A stretch of 64,000 nucleotides of DNA from Herpomyces periplanetae (Eukaryota > Ascomycota > Laboulbeniomycetes > Herpomycetales > Herpomycetaceae). Shown piece by piece: positions 10,563-21,480 of the stretch; the first letter of the stretch is position 1, and every line of letters starts with the position of its first letter. The DNA lies in assembly GCA_009733715.1 (NCBI GenBank), contig WMKJ01000064.1, forward strand, positions 1 through 64,000, read 5' to 3'. The notes under the pieces are model-generated. The model searched no databases and had not been told where the DNA came from. It was given only the letters and a program-made list of their open reading frames with translations. A program made the translations under genes and the position numbers.

Positions 10563-12251
10563 TCATTTAACCGTTAAGGTTCCACCAGATACAATAAACC
10601 ACTTAATTTGATCCGTAGTCTGATCCATTTCGTAATTAACGTCGTAATTTTTCACTTCTTTCGGTATGTTAATGTGCCAGCTTCGAGCCGGAAATGTGTA
10701 AGAAAGCCGCAGCTCTAAATTCTGCGCTGTCGGCAATTGAACTAAATTTGCATCGTTTGATTTCTCTTCACCACGTTTTGATTTCATAATATTGTCTATG
10801 GCAAGCATTCCCCCCATCAAAGCGACATGTAACACATTTCCATATCTCATGCAGGTATTTTCCTTTGGTGCCATATCAGTCCCTACGGCACTGCATACGT
10901 ACTCAATTTCCCTCCCCTCCGACCCAGACTCCATTTTATCATCTTCGTAAAACGCGTGAAGTATTAAACATGTATGCGCCAATGGTAGCACTCGCTTCGC
11001 CAATGCCAAACCAGAAGCTACCTTAACGTTGGTCAATGTCAATTCCAATACTGAATGAAGATATCTTGCCTCATTTCGCCCCAGCATGGCAATCCGTAGA
11101 GTCACGGTTGGTTCCATTACACGGGATGATGATTGCCTTACCGGCAAAAAGTCAAATTTGAATCTCGTAATATCATCTAACATCCAACAGCATACTTTTT
11201 CCGCAAGTCCTCCCTGAACTAGTTGACGATTTTTAACTTCATCAACTTCGCTAGTTCGCTTCCCCCCGTGTGCTCGGCGTCGATGGGGCGAAAAAACCAT
11301 GGGATTTGGGGTTAAAGTTAGCCAAGCTGGTTGTGATGAACAATTCCCTTCAGTTACATCTGGCGTTCGTAAGCATTTTGCTAGCGTTTGTTTCCAAGTA
11401 TCAGCGTTGTTGTGCTGTGGTACTGCATTGGTTGCAAATCCGGATAGCATAAATCGTGGGCCAGGAGATACAGTCTGCTCACCAAGTTGCTCCGTTGTGT
11501 GGTCCGTATAAATTTGGTTGACTCTACCGTTAAATACGTTCAGACTCGTAAAGGGTAAGCGTGAATGTGAAAGTGATTGTAGACAAGGTGAACGTCTAGC
11601 GTCCACGAGGTACTTTGCTCGTTTCATCGTTGGTGTAGTAGAATATATGTTGCTTTCGAATCTTGGTTTAGTGTCCACCACGGTTCTTATTCGCTTGCAT
11701 CTATCCGCTGGTAATTGTGACAAATTGCGGTGAAGTTGATAACTATTTCGTTTGCCACTTATTTTCAAAGTTGGAGAGTGCAGCCCGCTATTTTCCGGGT
11801 CTTCAAAATGGCATAGATTTGGCGATACATCAAATAACAGAACATCACCGTCATCACACTCTCGCACACATCTTGGCTTGCTTGAATTGGCAATATTCGG
11901 AGAGAGACTGGTTTGGTATCCCTTGGACGTTTTCAAATTGTCATTACTAATATCAATAGTGTCGCAATCCTCCGAATCGACATTGTCGGCTGCACAATAT
12001 AAACTGTCATTGATAATTATTTCCTTTTCAGTGATTTCGGATGTGGCTATAGAAGGCCAACACCGAGGCACTGATAAACAAGGGTTTTTAAACTTTTGGC
12101 GCAATGATTTACTCGGTGTAGTTACGCTATATCCATCAGTATAACGGTGCTTTACCGTTAACTTTGTAATAGGTATTTGAGAATTGACAGGCGACTCTTC
12201 ACACCGTCTCGACTTATCTCCCGGAATGACAAAACGATACCTTCCAGACAT
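10563..12251 (-). CDS. Unrecognised protein, 562 residues
   Basis: One long minus-strand frame ending at 10563. It is open upstream to about 12326 without a further ATG, so I take the first in-frame ATG at 12251 (MSGRYRFVIPG). A small upstream exon cannot be excluded. The N-terminal 330 residues are polar and look disordered. The C-terminal 200 residues are more structured, with alternating hydrophobic and charged residues (for example YLHSVLELTLTNVKVASGL and RSWHINIPKEVKNYDVNYEM). I recognise no domain, signal peptide or membrane segment. Codon use resembles the neighbours. It lies in tandem with SAR1. A lineage-specific regulatory or structural protein is possible but not shown. Confidence 0.6.
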   Translation of the reverse strand: MSGRYRFVIPGDKSRRCEESPVNSQIPITKLTVKHRYTDGYSVTTPSKSLRQKFKNPCLSVPRCWPSIATSEITEKEIIINDSLYCAADNVDSEDCDTIDISNDNLKTSKGYQTSLSPNIANSSKPRCVRECDDGDVLLFDVSPNLCHFEDPENSGLHSPTLKISGKRNSYQLHRNLSQLPADRCKRIRTVVDTKPRFESNIYSTTPTMKRAKYLVDARRSPCLQSLSHSRLPFTSLNVFNGRVNQIYTDHTTEQLGEQTVSPGPRFMLSGFATNAVPQHNNADTWKQTLAKCLRTPDVTEGNCSSQPAWLTLTPNPMVFSPHRRRAHGGKRTSEVDEVKNRQLVQGGLAEKVCCWMLDDITRFKFDFLPVRQSSSRVMEPTVTLRIAMLGRNEARYLHSVLELTLTNVKVASGLALAKRVLPLAHTCLILHAFYEDDKMESGSEGREIEYVCSAVGTDMAPKENTCMRYGNVLHVALMGGMLAIDNIMKSKRGEEKSNDANLVQLPTAQNLELRLSYTFPARSWHINIPKEVKNYDVNYEMDQTTDQIKWFIVSGGTLTVK

Positions 12252-13348
12252 TTCATGTAATTTCACAGTTTTAACAAAGTTTGCAGTAGCCGCATGTTCG
12301 TGCTCGCCAGTTACACGTAATGACAATTATGTGTCTTGTGGTAAACTGACACTGAATTAAAAAGCTTCAATTAATCCGTACCATGTATCCCTTCATCAGT
12401 ATTATTGCATAAAATTCACCACAATTATCACAATGTAATTATACCATCATTAATCCTGTACAAAACCAAACTATATCCGAACAACATTGTAAAAAGATAA
12501 TTTTTTCGCGCTTAATCTCACTTCATCCTCCAAATCGCCCGGCGAGTCCAAATTCCCTTCCCGATCCACGTGACATAATGAGTAAGCTCGATTTTCGCGA
12601 TGTTTCTCTAGAAAATTTTGAAGTGAGATGAAGAAAACAGAATTTGTATTTAGTTTGATCATAAGTGATAGTTTGGGCAGTTGAACTAATAGTTTTATGC
12701 TAATTTACCAAAATATGGAGGTATCAAGTGGAAGTTTAGATTAATACATTAAGGTGGTGATTGTTAGTTTTTGTCAGCACAGTAAAAGTCTTTCTATTTA
12801 ATGGCATCTTGAAAATGAATAAATATTTGAAAGAATATGTGCATAGCTTCGCTCCGTATTATTTTTTGCACATGTCTCACGCGCTAATGGATAATATTAA
12901 TGTAGAAGTGGTTAAATAGAATGTCAAATTTTAAGGTATGTGATTGATAAACGTATAATGGTAAACTTAAAAGATATAACGAAGACTTGATTACGCTAAT
13001 GGGGTATTATTCTTCATTAACTTTAAAGGTAACACTGACAACACATTTTTCACTATATTAAACATACTTTCTCACTGTACAAACCGACGAATATTTGCCT
13101 ACGAATTTCTTTGCTGCAGTGTCCGACAAATGTGTTGCGCAAACAATGATGTAATAATACACATTTGTAGCTTTTGAGCCAGTTATACGAATCAGTTAAA
13201 GGATAACTATCGTAGTTGTATTCCATTTGATTAAAGATGTGCAAACACACAAATAAATTACCAGGTATCTACACCAGCGACTAATATTGCGAAATCAAAT
13301 TTTCGCCGCAAGCGTAAAATCAACCGCCTGTTCGTATGCTCTTCTAAT
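12252..13348. other. Upstream region of unknown gene / 3' side of SAR1
   Basis: AT-rich. It holds a CACGTG site at 12567. A minus-strand frame at 12471-12662 has a good GTGAGA donor and could be a 5' exon of the unknown gene, but no convincing acceptor pairs with it. Nothing else seen. Confidence 0.4.
12567..12572. promoter_or_regulatory. CACGTG E-box
   Basis: Palindrome (context ATCCACGTGACAT) about 315 nt upstream of the chosen start of the unknown gene. Motif evidence only. It would be coding if the doubtful 5' exon at 12471-12662 is real. Confidence 0.3.
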
Positions 13349-14986
13349 TTACATATATTGACTGAGCCATCTAATTGCTTCGCCATAACCTTGTCGCAAT
13401 ACCTATACCAACAATACTTGTTAGCTCGATAGTTCCTCTGGGTTCACAATGATTGAATTAACAAACTCACCACTGAGCACATGAATACCTCGATTGGTCG
13501 AATTCCCTCCAACGGTACTTTTCCCTTGCCAGTCTTGATAAAATATATATGGTTAGCGCAGCTATTGTAGGTCCAACTGAATAACCCTTACCGTCTGATA
13601 AAGTCCCAAAGAAGCGCGCACTACATTTAAATGTTAGAGAAAGAGGTAAATAATTGGACTAAACAAATTAAGGTTTTACGATAGTAGCCCATGGAATTTA
13701 TAAACGTACGTTGATCCTCTGAAATTGCACCCGCCAGATCAATTTTGTTACCACTGTAAATGTATAACGTTAGAAGTTGTAAATTACCGCATTCAATTTC
13801 AGTGATAGACGTACAGTATAACAAATGGCGTTTTAGCTAGCTCATCCATGGAAAGCTGAAATTTACCGGATAGTCAATGTCGAGATCAATCGTATAATTC
13901 GCCACGTATAAATTTATTTACTTACCAAGGCGTCCAGCTCAGCTTTGGCTTCGGGTAAACGTTCTACGTCTTGAGCGTCTACGAGGAATAATATCCCAGA
14001 TACCTCAGGAAAGTACTATATATAAAAAAAATAAGTGATAGTTTTATGAGTAGTAGATCAAAATAAGCACGTACATCTCTCCACACACGTCGGGCTTGGG
14101 CATGACCGCCCAAATCGAACGTTGTAAACCGTACATTTCCTACGCTCAATTCTTCCGAAGCTGTCATACGTCAATTTCGGTGTTTGCGAAACGAAAATCA
14201 TGGAACATACTAGGATGTAGCGCTGTCCAGTTCATACGTAGTTAGTTATCTGTTCATTAAGTCAAAACAAGCAAACCCTTTCAAGACAATGGTAAGCCCT
14301 CGAAAAGTGTATACCCTCTGTTACTTACTCGGAGCAAGGGTTGCAATGCGATCATTCTTTAACATGTGCAGAAGGGTAGTTTTTCCCGCATTGTCTAAGC
14401 CGAGAAAGAGCAGTTCTATAGTGCAAAATGTTAATATGGATATGTTTTGGTATGATGGGTAGATAAAGTATAGATTGAAAGGATGAAATCGATGGAAAAG
14501 AGAATGATGTTATAAGGGAAGAATCCAATCGGATAAATACATCACAATATGCATATTGCTGAACGTACTTGCATGTTTGTTTAATAAACCCAGCTGCGAA
14601 AGGAGATCCCAGACTATATAATAGCGTTGATGGTTAATGATGCGTAGACATGACCAATTCCATCTGATGATAATTTAGAGGGTATTCGATGTGATATACA
14701 GGCCGTATAACATCAAGTATTTTGGAGGATAATGAGTTACTAATGATATACTTACACCTAAAAGATAAAAGAAAGTATGTTAGCCAGCTAATCCATCGAG
14801 AAAATGGGAACTACAGGAAGTGTATATGTGAGTGTGACTTGACGAGCCAAACATGCTAGTGCCTATGCATCACATACATGATCATGACACCTTACGCGGT
14901 CAAATTATATCTTCAACTAACTTTTAATTCACTTAATCGAATCATAAGTGTAAAAAATCTTCAACTTACCAGTCAAATATCCACAT
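13349..14986 (-). CDS. SAR1: COPII small GTPase Sar1, 12 exons with two microexons
   Basis: Minus-strand exons: 14986-14970, 14757-14756, 14613-14569, 14415-14329, 14222-14211, 14160-14075, 14015-13926, 13855-13815, 13753-13710, 13620-13592, 13533-13471 and 13402-13349. They sum to 570 nt, or 189 residues, the normal Sar1 length. The N-terminus [20 protein letters not shown] is the amphipathic membrane-inserting helix. G1 is GLDNAGKT (27-34). G3 is DLGGH (70-74) with the Sar1-specific His. NKID and the C-terminal [12 protein letters not shown] are present. Sar1 recruits Sec23/24 to ER exit sites. Exon 2 is only 2 nt and exon 5 only 12 nt; both are needed to restore conserved residues (Trp6-Phe7 and Thr51-Leu-His-Pro-Thr55). 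All eleven introns have GT..AG ends. The gene diverges from the C2 gene. Confidence 0.95.
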
Positions 14987-16415
14987 AACGATGAGTTAAA
15001 AGATGCAAACTACGTGGGAGCGAACGCGCTATAAATACGCACACACGTAAAAGCGCGAGAGAAATAAAAACTCTGAATTTCCAAGGAACTGGTTATACAG
15101 AAACAAGACGAAAACGCAGACGGACGAGCAGTATCTGCTTAACCGATCAACGTAGAGAGGAATTTGCGTACGAGGCGCCAAATTTGCGCGCGTAGCACGA
15201 CCAGCTCATCTTTACGAATTGGTGTCACGTTATTCTGGTCACGTGTTATGGAATGTTAGGGATTCGGGGATAGAGGCGCGGAGGTGTTGGGAGGGAGAGG
15301 TGAGTTGGGGATTGTCGTGAAGAAATGTGATTCCATGCCAGGAAAGGATGTTAAGATACTAAGTGAAATTAATAATGAATTCATCAAGGGCTAAACTTGA
15401 ATGTATGCTACCAGTATTTAGTGCACTGATGATTTTGTCAGAGCAATGTACCCGAGTACTTACCTGTAGATTTTTCCATTGTTTAGTCGCATAGATTAAT
15501 TGGAATAGCACTATAATGTTCTTTGATCAATCATTTGCCCATATATTTTCATATGCATAGTATAAGATTGATAATTAGGCGTGTAAATCTCCCATGTTTA
15601 ACTATACAGATTTTATTCACACTCATCTCTTCATAATATACTGCCAAAGAAGTTGCACATATGTATATATCTCATGTGATTTGTATAGCTAAGCTATACT
15701 TTACCTTTCTCCGGATAAATTCAATTCAGTAATTAAATATCCTCACACATTGAAATATTTTTTGTACATCGCTACTAAACATAAAAATCACCAGTGCTCA
15801 ATCAACCTCTCCCGTTCTTTTAATCATAATTATCACCGAAATTTCCTCTTCCTTCTTCCACCCTCCTCCCCTCACTGCACCCACACTCTCCATTCCGCTC
15901 CGCTTCCTTCTCCATTCCTCTTCCTTCGCTCTCCTGTTTTGGCATTCCCATTCCTCGGCTACCGGAAATTTATTTTACCGCTACATGATCAGCTGACATC
16001 CTATCACGAGCATGCTTGAAATGACGCACGTTCAACAGGCATAATCGAAAGAGAAAGGAAAAACTAAATCCAAGAAGTTTTAACCGATTTTCTTCGGGTA
16101 TTCTATTAAGCTTTGATGCATTTAAACCAGCCAAGTTAAATTGTCATTTTCCCCCGGTAAGTACTAGTATGAGAATTTTTTTATTTTATAGTATTTTCAA
16201 CTTTGTCTAGATGAAATGTAGCGGTTGATTAACGCTAAGCAGTCGAATGGTCATACAGCGTGCATCATTTATACATCCTGATGTGCATGCTACGGAGGAA
16301 TTTACGGAGGTTACTCGACTTGAGGTTAAACAGCAAGTTAATCGTGAAGTTAAGTTAAACTCAAAGTCGACGTTTATCGCGTTTGAACGACGGCGCTGAA
16401 CTTCCCTCACCCGTT
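14987..16415. other. Divergent promoter region SAR1 / C2 gene
   Basis: 1.4 kb without a gene. It includes a CACGTG site at 15240 and a pyrimidine-rich tract (15840-15950) on the C2-gene side. Nothing else identified. Confidence 0.5.
15240..15245. promoter_or_regulatory. CACGTG E-box upstream of SAR1
   Basis: Palindrome in context GGTCACGTGTT, about 250 nt upstream of the SAR1 start. A related TCACGTTA lies 15 nt to the left. Motif evidence only. Confidence 0.35.
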
Positions 16416-18617
16416 ATGTCGGAAGTCTCACTGCCTAGTCGAACCAAGCCCATTAGTGGCATATTCTCAGATATGACGGTGGATGGTCCGGTGATCGGCA
16501 CGCTTGTCGTGATTATTGATCGTGGCAAAAACTTACCAAATAGAAGAGCCATGGGTAAACAAAATCCTTATTGCGCGGCACGTTTAGGAAAGGAAGCACG
16601 CAAGACTGACACTGACTTTCGAGGCGGCCAAACTCCCCGGTGGTAAGTTGCCTCACACTTGTACTCTTCGGCCAAATACTTCATGACGCACTTGTAACGT
16701 CTTTATCGTCTAGCTTAATATGATTATCCCACAAATTTTTGAGCTAACATAGTAATCGATCTAAGGGATCAAGAACTACGCTTTACAATACATGATTCAC
16801 CGGATTATCGACGAATGAAATTATCTGTATTCAATGATGATAAAAAAACTGAACTGATTGGTGAGGCGTGGGTTTTACTAGATCAAGTCGTTGTTCCAGG
16901 TGGAGGTCAACGTGATCTTTGGCAGAGTTTAACTTGCAAGGGAAAGTATGCCGGTGAAGTACGCATAGAATTAACATATTACGACACGCGACCTAAACCC
17001 GGCCGGTTAAAGAGTAGTCATGGCTCATCTAAGAGTGATAGCAAAGCTCGGACTACCACAATGCGTATGGATGCTGATCATGATGCTCTTATTAAAGCGA
17101 AACTCATACCCGTGAATCCATCGCAGACTATGTCGGCGGCTGTTGTACGACATACAATAACCGCCGACATGGAGAGTAGGCCTAACGCATCTCAAGCATT
17201 AACTCATCGACAAACATTGCTGCCAGAACTTTCGCAACGCCCAACACCATCAATACCAATACCTGCATCAGGACCGGTAATTCATTCGTCTCCTGGTCCC
17301 GCATGCTCGCCCCATCGAAGGTACGCTCGATCATCTGTGTCAAGTTCAGCATATCAACCAACAAGTGATATAATTGTGTCATCTTCAGACGTGGGTTATT
17401 ATAGTTCTGGAAATCGTCATAACGAATGGAATATCGATGAAGTGGATGATTATGGAAATGATACATTTTATCCCCGAACAGATGAAATTGATCCATCATA
17501 TTTGCCCGCTTTACCACCAGTTTCAGGCAGTAGCGGAGTGGGAGCTGATGCATGGATTTCTGAACCTGAGTCTGACTACACAAATTTACCGCCGCCCCCC
17601 TTGCCGCCACCTCCACCGTTACCGTCTACGTTCAGATTACGTCGCGCAGAGACACTACCAGTAATGATACAACGGAGCGATAGTTATCGACAGGAATATA
17701 TTGAAGAAAGAGACGGGTATAGTTCTAACCAAGAACCCTTTCCCGCATACGAAGAAGACTGTCATGAAATAGTCGTTGTCGAAGAAGAGGATGAACATGG
17801 AGCGCCGCCAACTCCTCCGGCTCACCGATCAAGCGCTGCAGCACGAAGTCGGTTTGCTCCTATGAGCGATTATGTCGATGGAAATAGTATTGAGGGAATT
17901 AAAGTTACTCGGCCACGTTTAATACGAGCTGGTTCAATGGATCCGGCAAATATGTCATCGTATAACCAGGATAATGTTTTCGGGTATATACAAGAAAACG
18001 ATCGAGAAATAACTGTTGATGATTCACATGTTTCAGGATATTCTATGCATGCAAGATCCTGGTATGGAGATGAAAGTACACGACCCATGCACCATTCATG
18101 GTATACGGGTGAAGAGGTCATTGAGAGACCAATAGAATACGAAACAATGACAAATTATGCGAATCGTGATGTTCCAGTACAAAGGCCTTTACGGAGAGCT
18201 CGTACGGAATTTGTTAGTGAAATGGGTACAAATCTGGAGCCTTGGGATGCCGATCATTCTGAACGACGCTATCCAGCTAGAGCGATAGAGGTAGAAGAAG
18301 TTAGAGGGTCACTGACAACATCCCCATTATTGCAAAGTCATATTCGCATATCAAATGGTAATCCAAAACCACATTCAACCGCTGCATGCCCATCATCATC
18401 GGCCGATATAACCCAACCAATTATAAATAGCCATGGCGCATTGATTGATCCATCGGATCATCTTCCTAAAGCATGCTGGGCACCTGAACCAGAACGGAGA
18501 AATGGTTCGACGGCACGAAGTAGCATCACCACATCGCGAGATTCGTCTCACACCCGTATAAAGGGAACGAGAATGTTGGCAGCAAGGTCGGGATTTAGTC
18601 ATTCATCTCGACCTTGA
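16416..18617 (+). CDS. C2-domain protein, Inn1/Fic1-like, 2 exons
   Basis: Exons 16416-16642 and 16766-18617 give 692 residues. The C2 domain (about residues 25-165) contains GTLVVIIDRGKNLPNRRAMG, NPYCAARLGKE and, after the intron, LSVFNDDKKTELIGEAWV and GEVRIELTYYDTRPKPG. This arrangement, a single N-terminal C2 followed by a long Pro-rich tail, is that of fungal Inn1/Fic1 ingression proteins. These couple membrane ingression to septum formation by binding SH3 domains of cytokinesis factors. The tail has a run of prolines near 17590-17625 and a second PPTPP site near 17810, both candidate SH3 ligands. The tail is otherwise disordered and longer than in yeast. The function is inferred from architecture. 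Confidence 0.75.
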
Positions 18618-19003
18618 GCCGAATTACCTGATTAGGAAAATTTTGAGATTTTGCGGACATGGGCCGGAGGGGCGAAGTGAAATAGAGTGAGGTGGATGCA
18701 GATTAACGGTGAACCTACTAGCCTAGTCAGTAGGAAAGCAGTATGAAAGGTTAACGATGATGACGATGATGATGATGACGACAGTAATGATCATGGTACC
18801 AGAGTTTTGCCATTCATAACGTTTGGGTTTTTCAGTCACTGTCGCACCCTGCAAAATGGTTTTTTTTCTTGTGTTTGCCCAAGCAATTGAAAAAGTTTCT
18901 GTACGTACATGCGTACATGCGTGTGCGTGCATGCATGCATGCATGCGTGTTTGTGTGATGACGAAAATGTTGGGCAAAATCACTCTTGCGTAGTGCAATC
19001 ATT
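18618..19003. other. Convergent spacer with simple repeats
   Basis: A 386 nt gap between the C2 and bHLH genes. It has a GAT-rich run near 18755-18782 and the CATG-type repeat listed separately. No gene seen. Confidence 0.6.
18901..18956. repeat. (CATG)n / alternating purine-pyrimidine repeat
   Basis: Alternating GTAC, GCGT and CATG units ending in GTGTTTGTGTG. Self-complementary low-complexity DNA at the 3' side of the bHLH gene. Confidence 0.8.
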
Positions 19004-20302
19004 TCAATGTCTTTCCGATGTCGATGTCGTATTCGTAGTAAGTGTCTTGGGTAGTTTAGTTTCACCTTCGTGAAGTTGATCATGATTAGCAAAAACACGA
19101 CGTGAAAATTCCTCCAAGCTATGCGTGTTAGTTAACGATTGTAAACGTCGGACTAATCGATATGCTTGAGATAACTGGTCGTAAGCTCGCTGTAATGTCT
19201 CAGCTTTCTTGTATACTAAACCACTACTCTTTTTGTTATGGTCACGAAGCTCACTTATTTCGAAAGCAAGACCATTTTCAAGCATTAAACGCTCCAAGTT
19301 ACCAATTGCAAGGGTTAGCTCACGACGATTCCGCTGCTCATGGCGTCGTTTACTCTCTGATTGTGTAAGTGGAGTATTACGATGATGATGATTATGGTGT
19401 AAATCTGTATCAACATCACTCAAACCAGCGTCGTTATCCGTATCATTAAGACTGTCCAGATCAATGCGTGTGTCAAGTCGAGGTTTCTTGAAAGTACTAG
19501 GCTCAACATCGGAATCACATTTAACGGGTATTTTTCTCTTTAATTTAGTCGTAGTAAGATCCGCTTCAGCGGTTCCATTAACGGTTATCGGAATAGGATG
19601 TGAAGTTGAAGCAGGCAACTGCTCTATTGTACTATTTATAAAGGGTTGAGATGTATGTTTTGATGGCGTTGAAGTCGGTGTCGGGGTTGATGTGGAGGTG
19701 GAAGCTGAAAGTGGCGTTGACCCGCGAGATCGGTTTGACGAGGCAGAAGTCGGCGTAGGAGTTGGTGTAAATGATCCACGGATTAACGTGTAATCGAGAA
19801 ACCCTGACGTAGGTGAACTCGATGATGTACAGGGTGAAATGGGATAGGAATGAATCACCAGTGAACTTAAATGTTTTGACTCAGGCGACTCGATATTATC
19901 AACGTACGTCGGACGTTTAGCGCGAAAACGTGTCATGAAAGCGGACACATCATTTAACGAAGCTGTGTTGTAAACGTCATCCTTGGTTACATTAATCAAA
20001 CTCTTTAGCCCAAAGCTCGATTCGTTAAACACTTTAGTTGAAGCAGCGGTAGTTGAAATAGTATGGGAGGGCGCCGACGTCGACACCGCCGCGACCGGTG
20101 CGGTTGTCTGCGTTGTAGTTGTCGTTGGATTTGCGCATGGATAACCGGGTCGTTTAACTTTACTCGTTTCATCAGTGTAAACGTTAGCTGTAGAGCATGC
20201 GAAGGGAGTTTCAGCGATGAATTGTCGGGGAGGATGGGAAAACAGGTCGGGTAACCGGGTGTTAAGATGACTTGAACGAGCTTGCAAGGATTTTGGACTC
20301 AT
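19004..20302 (-). CDS. bHLH transcription factor
   Basis: Single-exon 432-residue protein. The basic helix-loop-helix lies at about residues 316-388. The basic part is ESKRRHEQRNRREL with the E-box-contacting H-E-R pattern. Helix 1 is LTLAIGNLERLM, then a long loop, then helix 2 KKAETLQRAYDQLSQAYRLVRRL with the invariant Lys. The preceding 310 residues are Ser/Thr/Pro-rich and disordered, with a basic patch KLKRKIP that could act as a nuclear signal. By family it should bind CANNTG sites, and the H-E-R residues favour CACGTG. Several such palindromes lie in this window's intergenic DNA, one of them upstream of this gene at 21475. Targets are not known. Confidence 0.82.
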   Translation of the reverse strand: MSPKSLQARSSHLNTRLPDLFSHPPRQFIAETPFACSTANVYTDETSKVKRPGYPCANPTTTTTQTTAPVAAVSTSAPSHTISTTAASTKVFNESSFGLKSLINVTKDDVYNTASLNDVSAFMTRFRAKRPTYVDNIESPESKHLSSLVIHSYPISPCTSSSSPTSGFLDYTLIRGSFTPTPTPTSASSNRSRGSTPLSASTSTSTPTPTSTPSKHTSQPFINSTIEQLPASTSHPIPITVNGTAEADLTTTKLKRKIPVKCDSDVEPSTFKKPRLDTRIDLDSLNDTDNDAGLSDVDTDLHHNHHHRNTPLTQSESKRRHEQRNRRELTLAIGNLERLMLENGLAFEISELRDHNKKSSGLVYKKAETLQRAYDQLSQAYRLVRRLQSLTNTHSLEEFSRRVFANHDQLHEGETKLPKTLTTNTTSTSERH

Positions 20303-21300
20303 GGATGTAACGTGAGGTAAGGTGAGGTGAGCTGTGCAAGCGTGGGTAAGTCAGGGTAAGTATACGTATCCAAGATTGAGCTTTACGAATGCAATAGTAG
20401 TGAATTGAACCTTGACTGGCATGTAAAGATCGAGAAGGGTGTGAGAACGCATTAATCGTCATGGCAGCAACAGCAGCAGCGTAAGCTGCTTTTTAAACAT
20501 TTTACCCACTAATTGAGGAGTATATCATGCTCGATAGGTGTAGTGGAGATCGCCATCCCGACAAAGAATGTTAACTTGAACTCGTTGCATTCGTCGTTTC
20601 AACTTATCCGAATTTTCAATGCCTTGTACAAGTTTTGCACCGTGCGCCAAAAAAAAAGGAAAAACATTGAAAATAAAAGCCTCACCCCTTCTGCCTCCTT
20701 ATACCACACAACGCACCAAGTCCCGTTTCGTCGTATCTGTGAACTTGGCAAACACATGTTTAACGCACGAATCGCCACTTGATTCACGTTGAAGCAGCAC
20801 AAGAATGAGAAGGAGTGGTGAAATGATCAATGAAAAGAAGCTAAAAGTATACGTTCCAGAATTGGAAAGGAAAGTTTACCGGTAACTTGTCAGGATTTCC
20901 TTGGTTTCCATCTCTTTTGCCTGGAAATGACCATGGTTGCCGTAGCTTATCATAACTAGAAAGACTTGAATTCTATGGTGCTCTTGAAAATTGTTTATCT
21001 TTTTGTAAGCTTCATCAATTGCTGTGAACAAACCACGAGATATTGGTGTCGTACACTTTAATCGTCGTACCTGCATCCATCTACTTCATATCCGTGCGAC
21101 TCATAATCCTTTATTCATTTGATTAACTTTTCTCTGGTATTCGACAAACACGACAATTTTTCTAGTTGTAAGATACACATTCAATTTATCAACAACCCAT
21201 CGACTCAACCTTGGAATAAGTCATGAACTATCATCACATCTGTATGGTTGACTAGAAATTTAACCAACCATTAACCAATCCACGTACAAACTGTATTATT

Positions 21301-21332
21301 ACACGCACACGCACGCGCACACACACACACTC
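21301..21332. repeat. CA-rich microsatellite
   Basis: ACACGCACACGCACGCGC followed by about six pure CA units. Low-complexity intergenic DNA. Confidence 0.75.
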
Positions 21333-21474
21333 ACATACTCGCCTATACATCTCAACCAATAAATGGTCCCGTCCCATCTTGTCCAAACCGCCCCTGCCAA
21401 AATCGGGGCTATACATCTGATCTCCTGCCGGGATTATTAAACGGAAAACTTGGTTACAATTGGGGGCGCTGGAT

Positions 21475-21480
21475 CACGTG
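21475..21480. promoter_or_regulatory. CACGTG in a 12-nt perfect palindrome
   Basis: The site is embedded in GATCACGTGATC, the extended form favoured by some bHLH proteins. It is about 1.17 kb upstream of the bHLH gene, so autoregulation is conceivable but unproven. Confidence 0.4.

Noticed and set aside
12471-12662. 63-codon minus-strand frame as first exon of the unknown gene
   Set aside because: It has a plausible donor (GTGAGA), but the only in-frame acceptor has no pyrimidine tract. Left as a possibility only.
13979-14167. A short separate gene starting [10 protein letters not shown]
   Set aside because: It is exon 6 of SAR1 read through into its intron; the true start lies at 14986.
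18901-18956. CATG/GTGC repeats considered as transposon ends
   Set aside because: No paired inverted ends, target-site duplication or transposase nearby; plain simple repeats.
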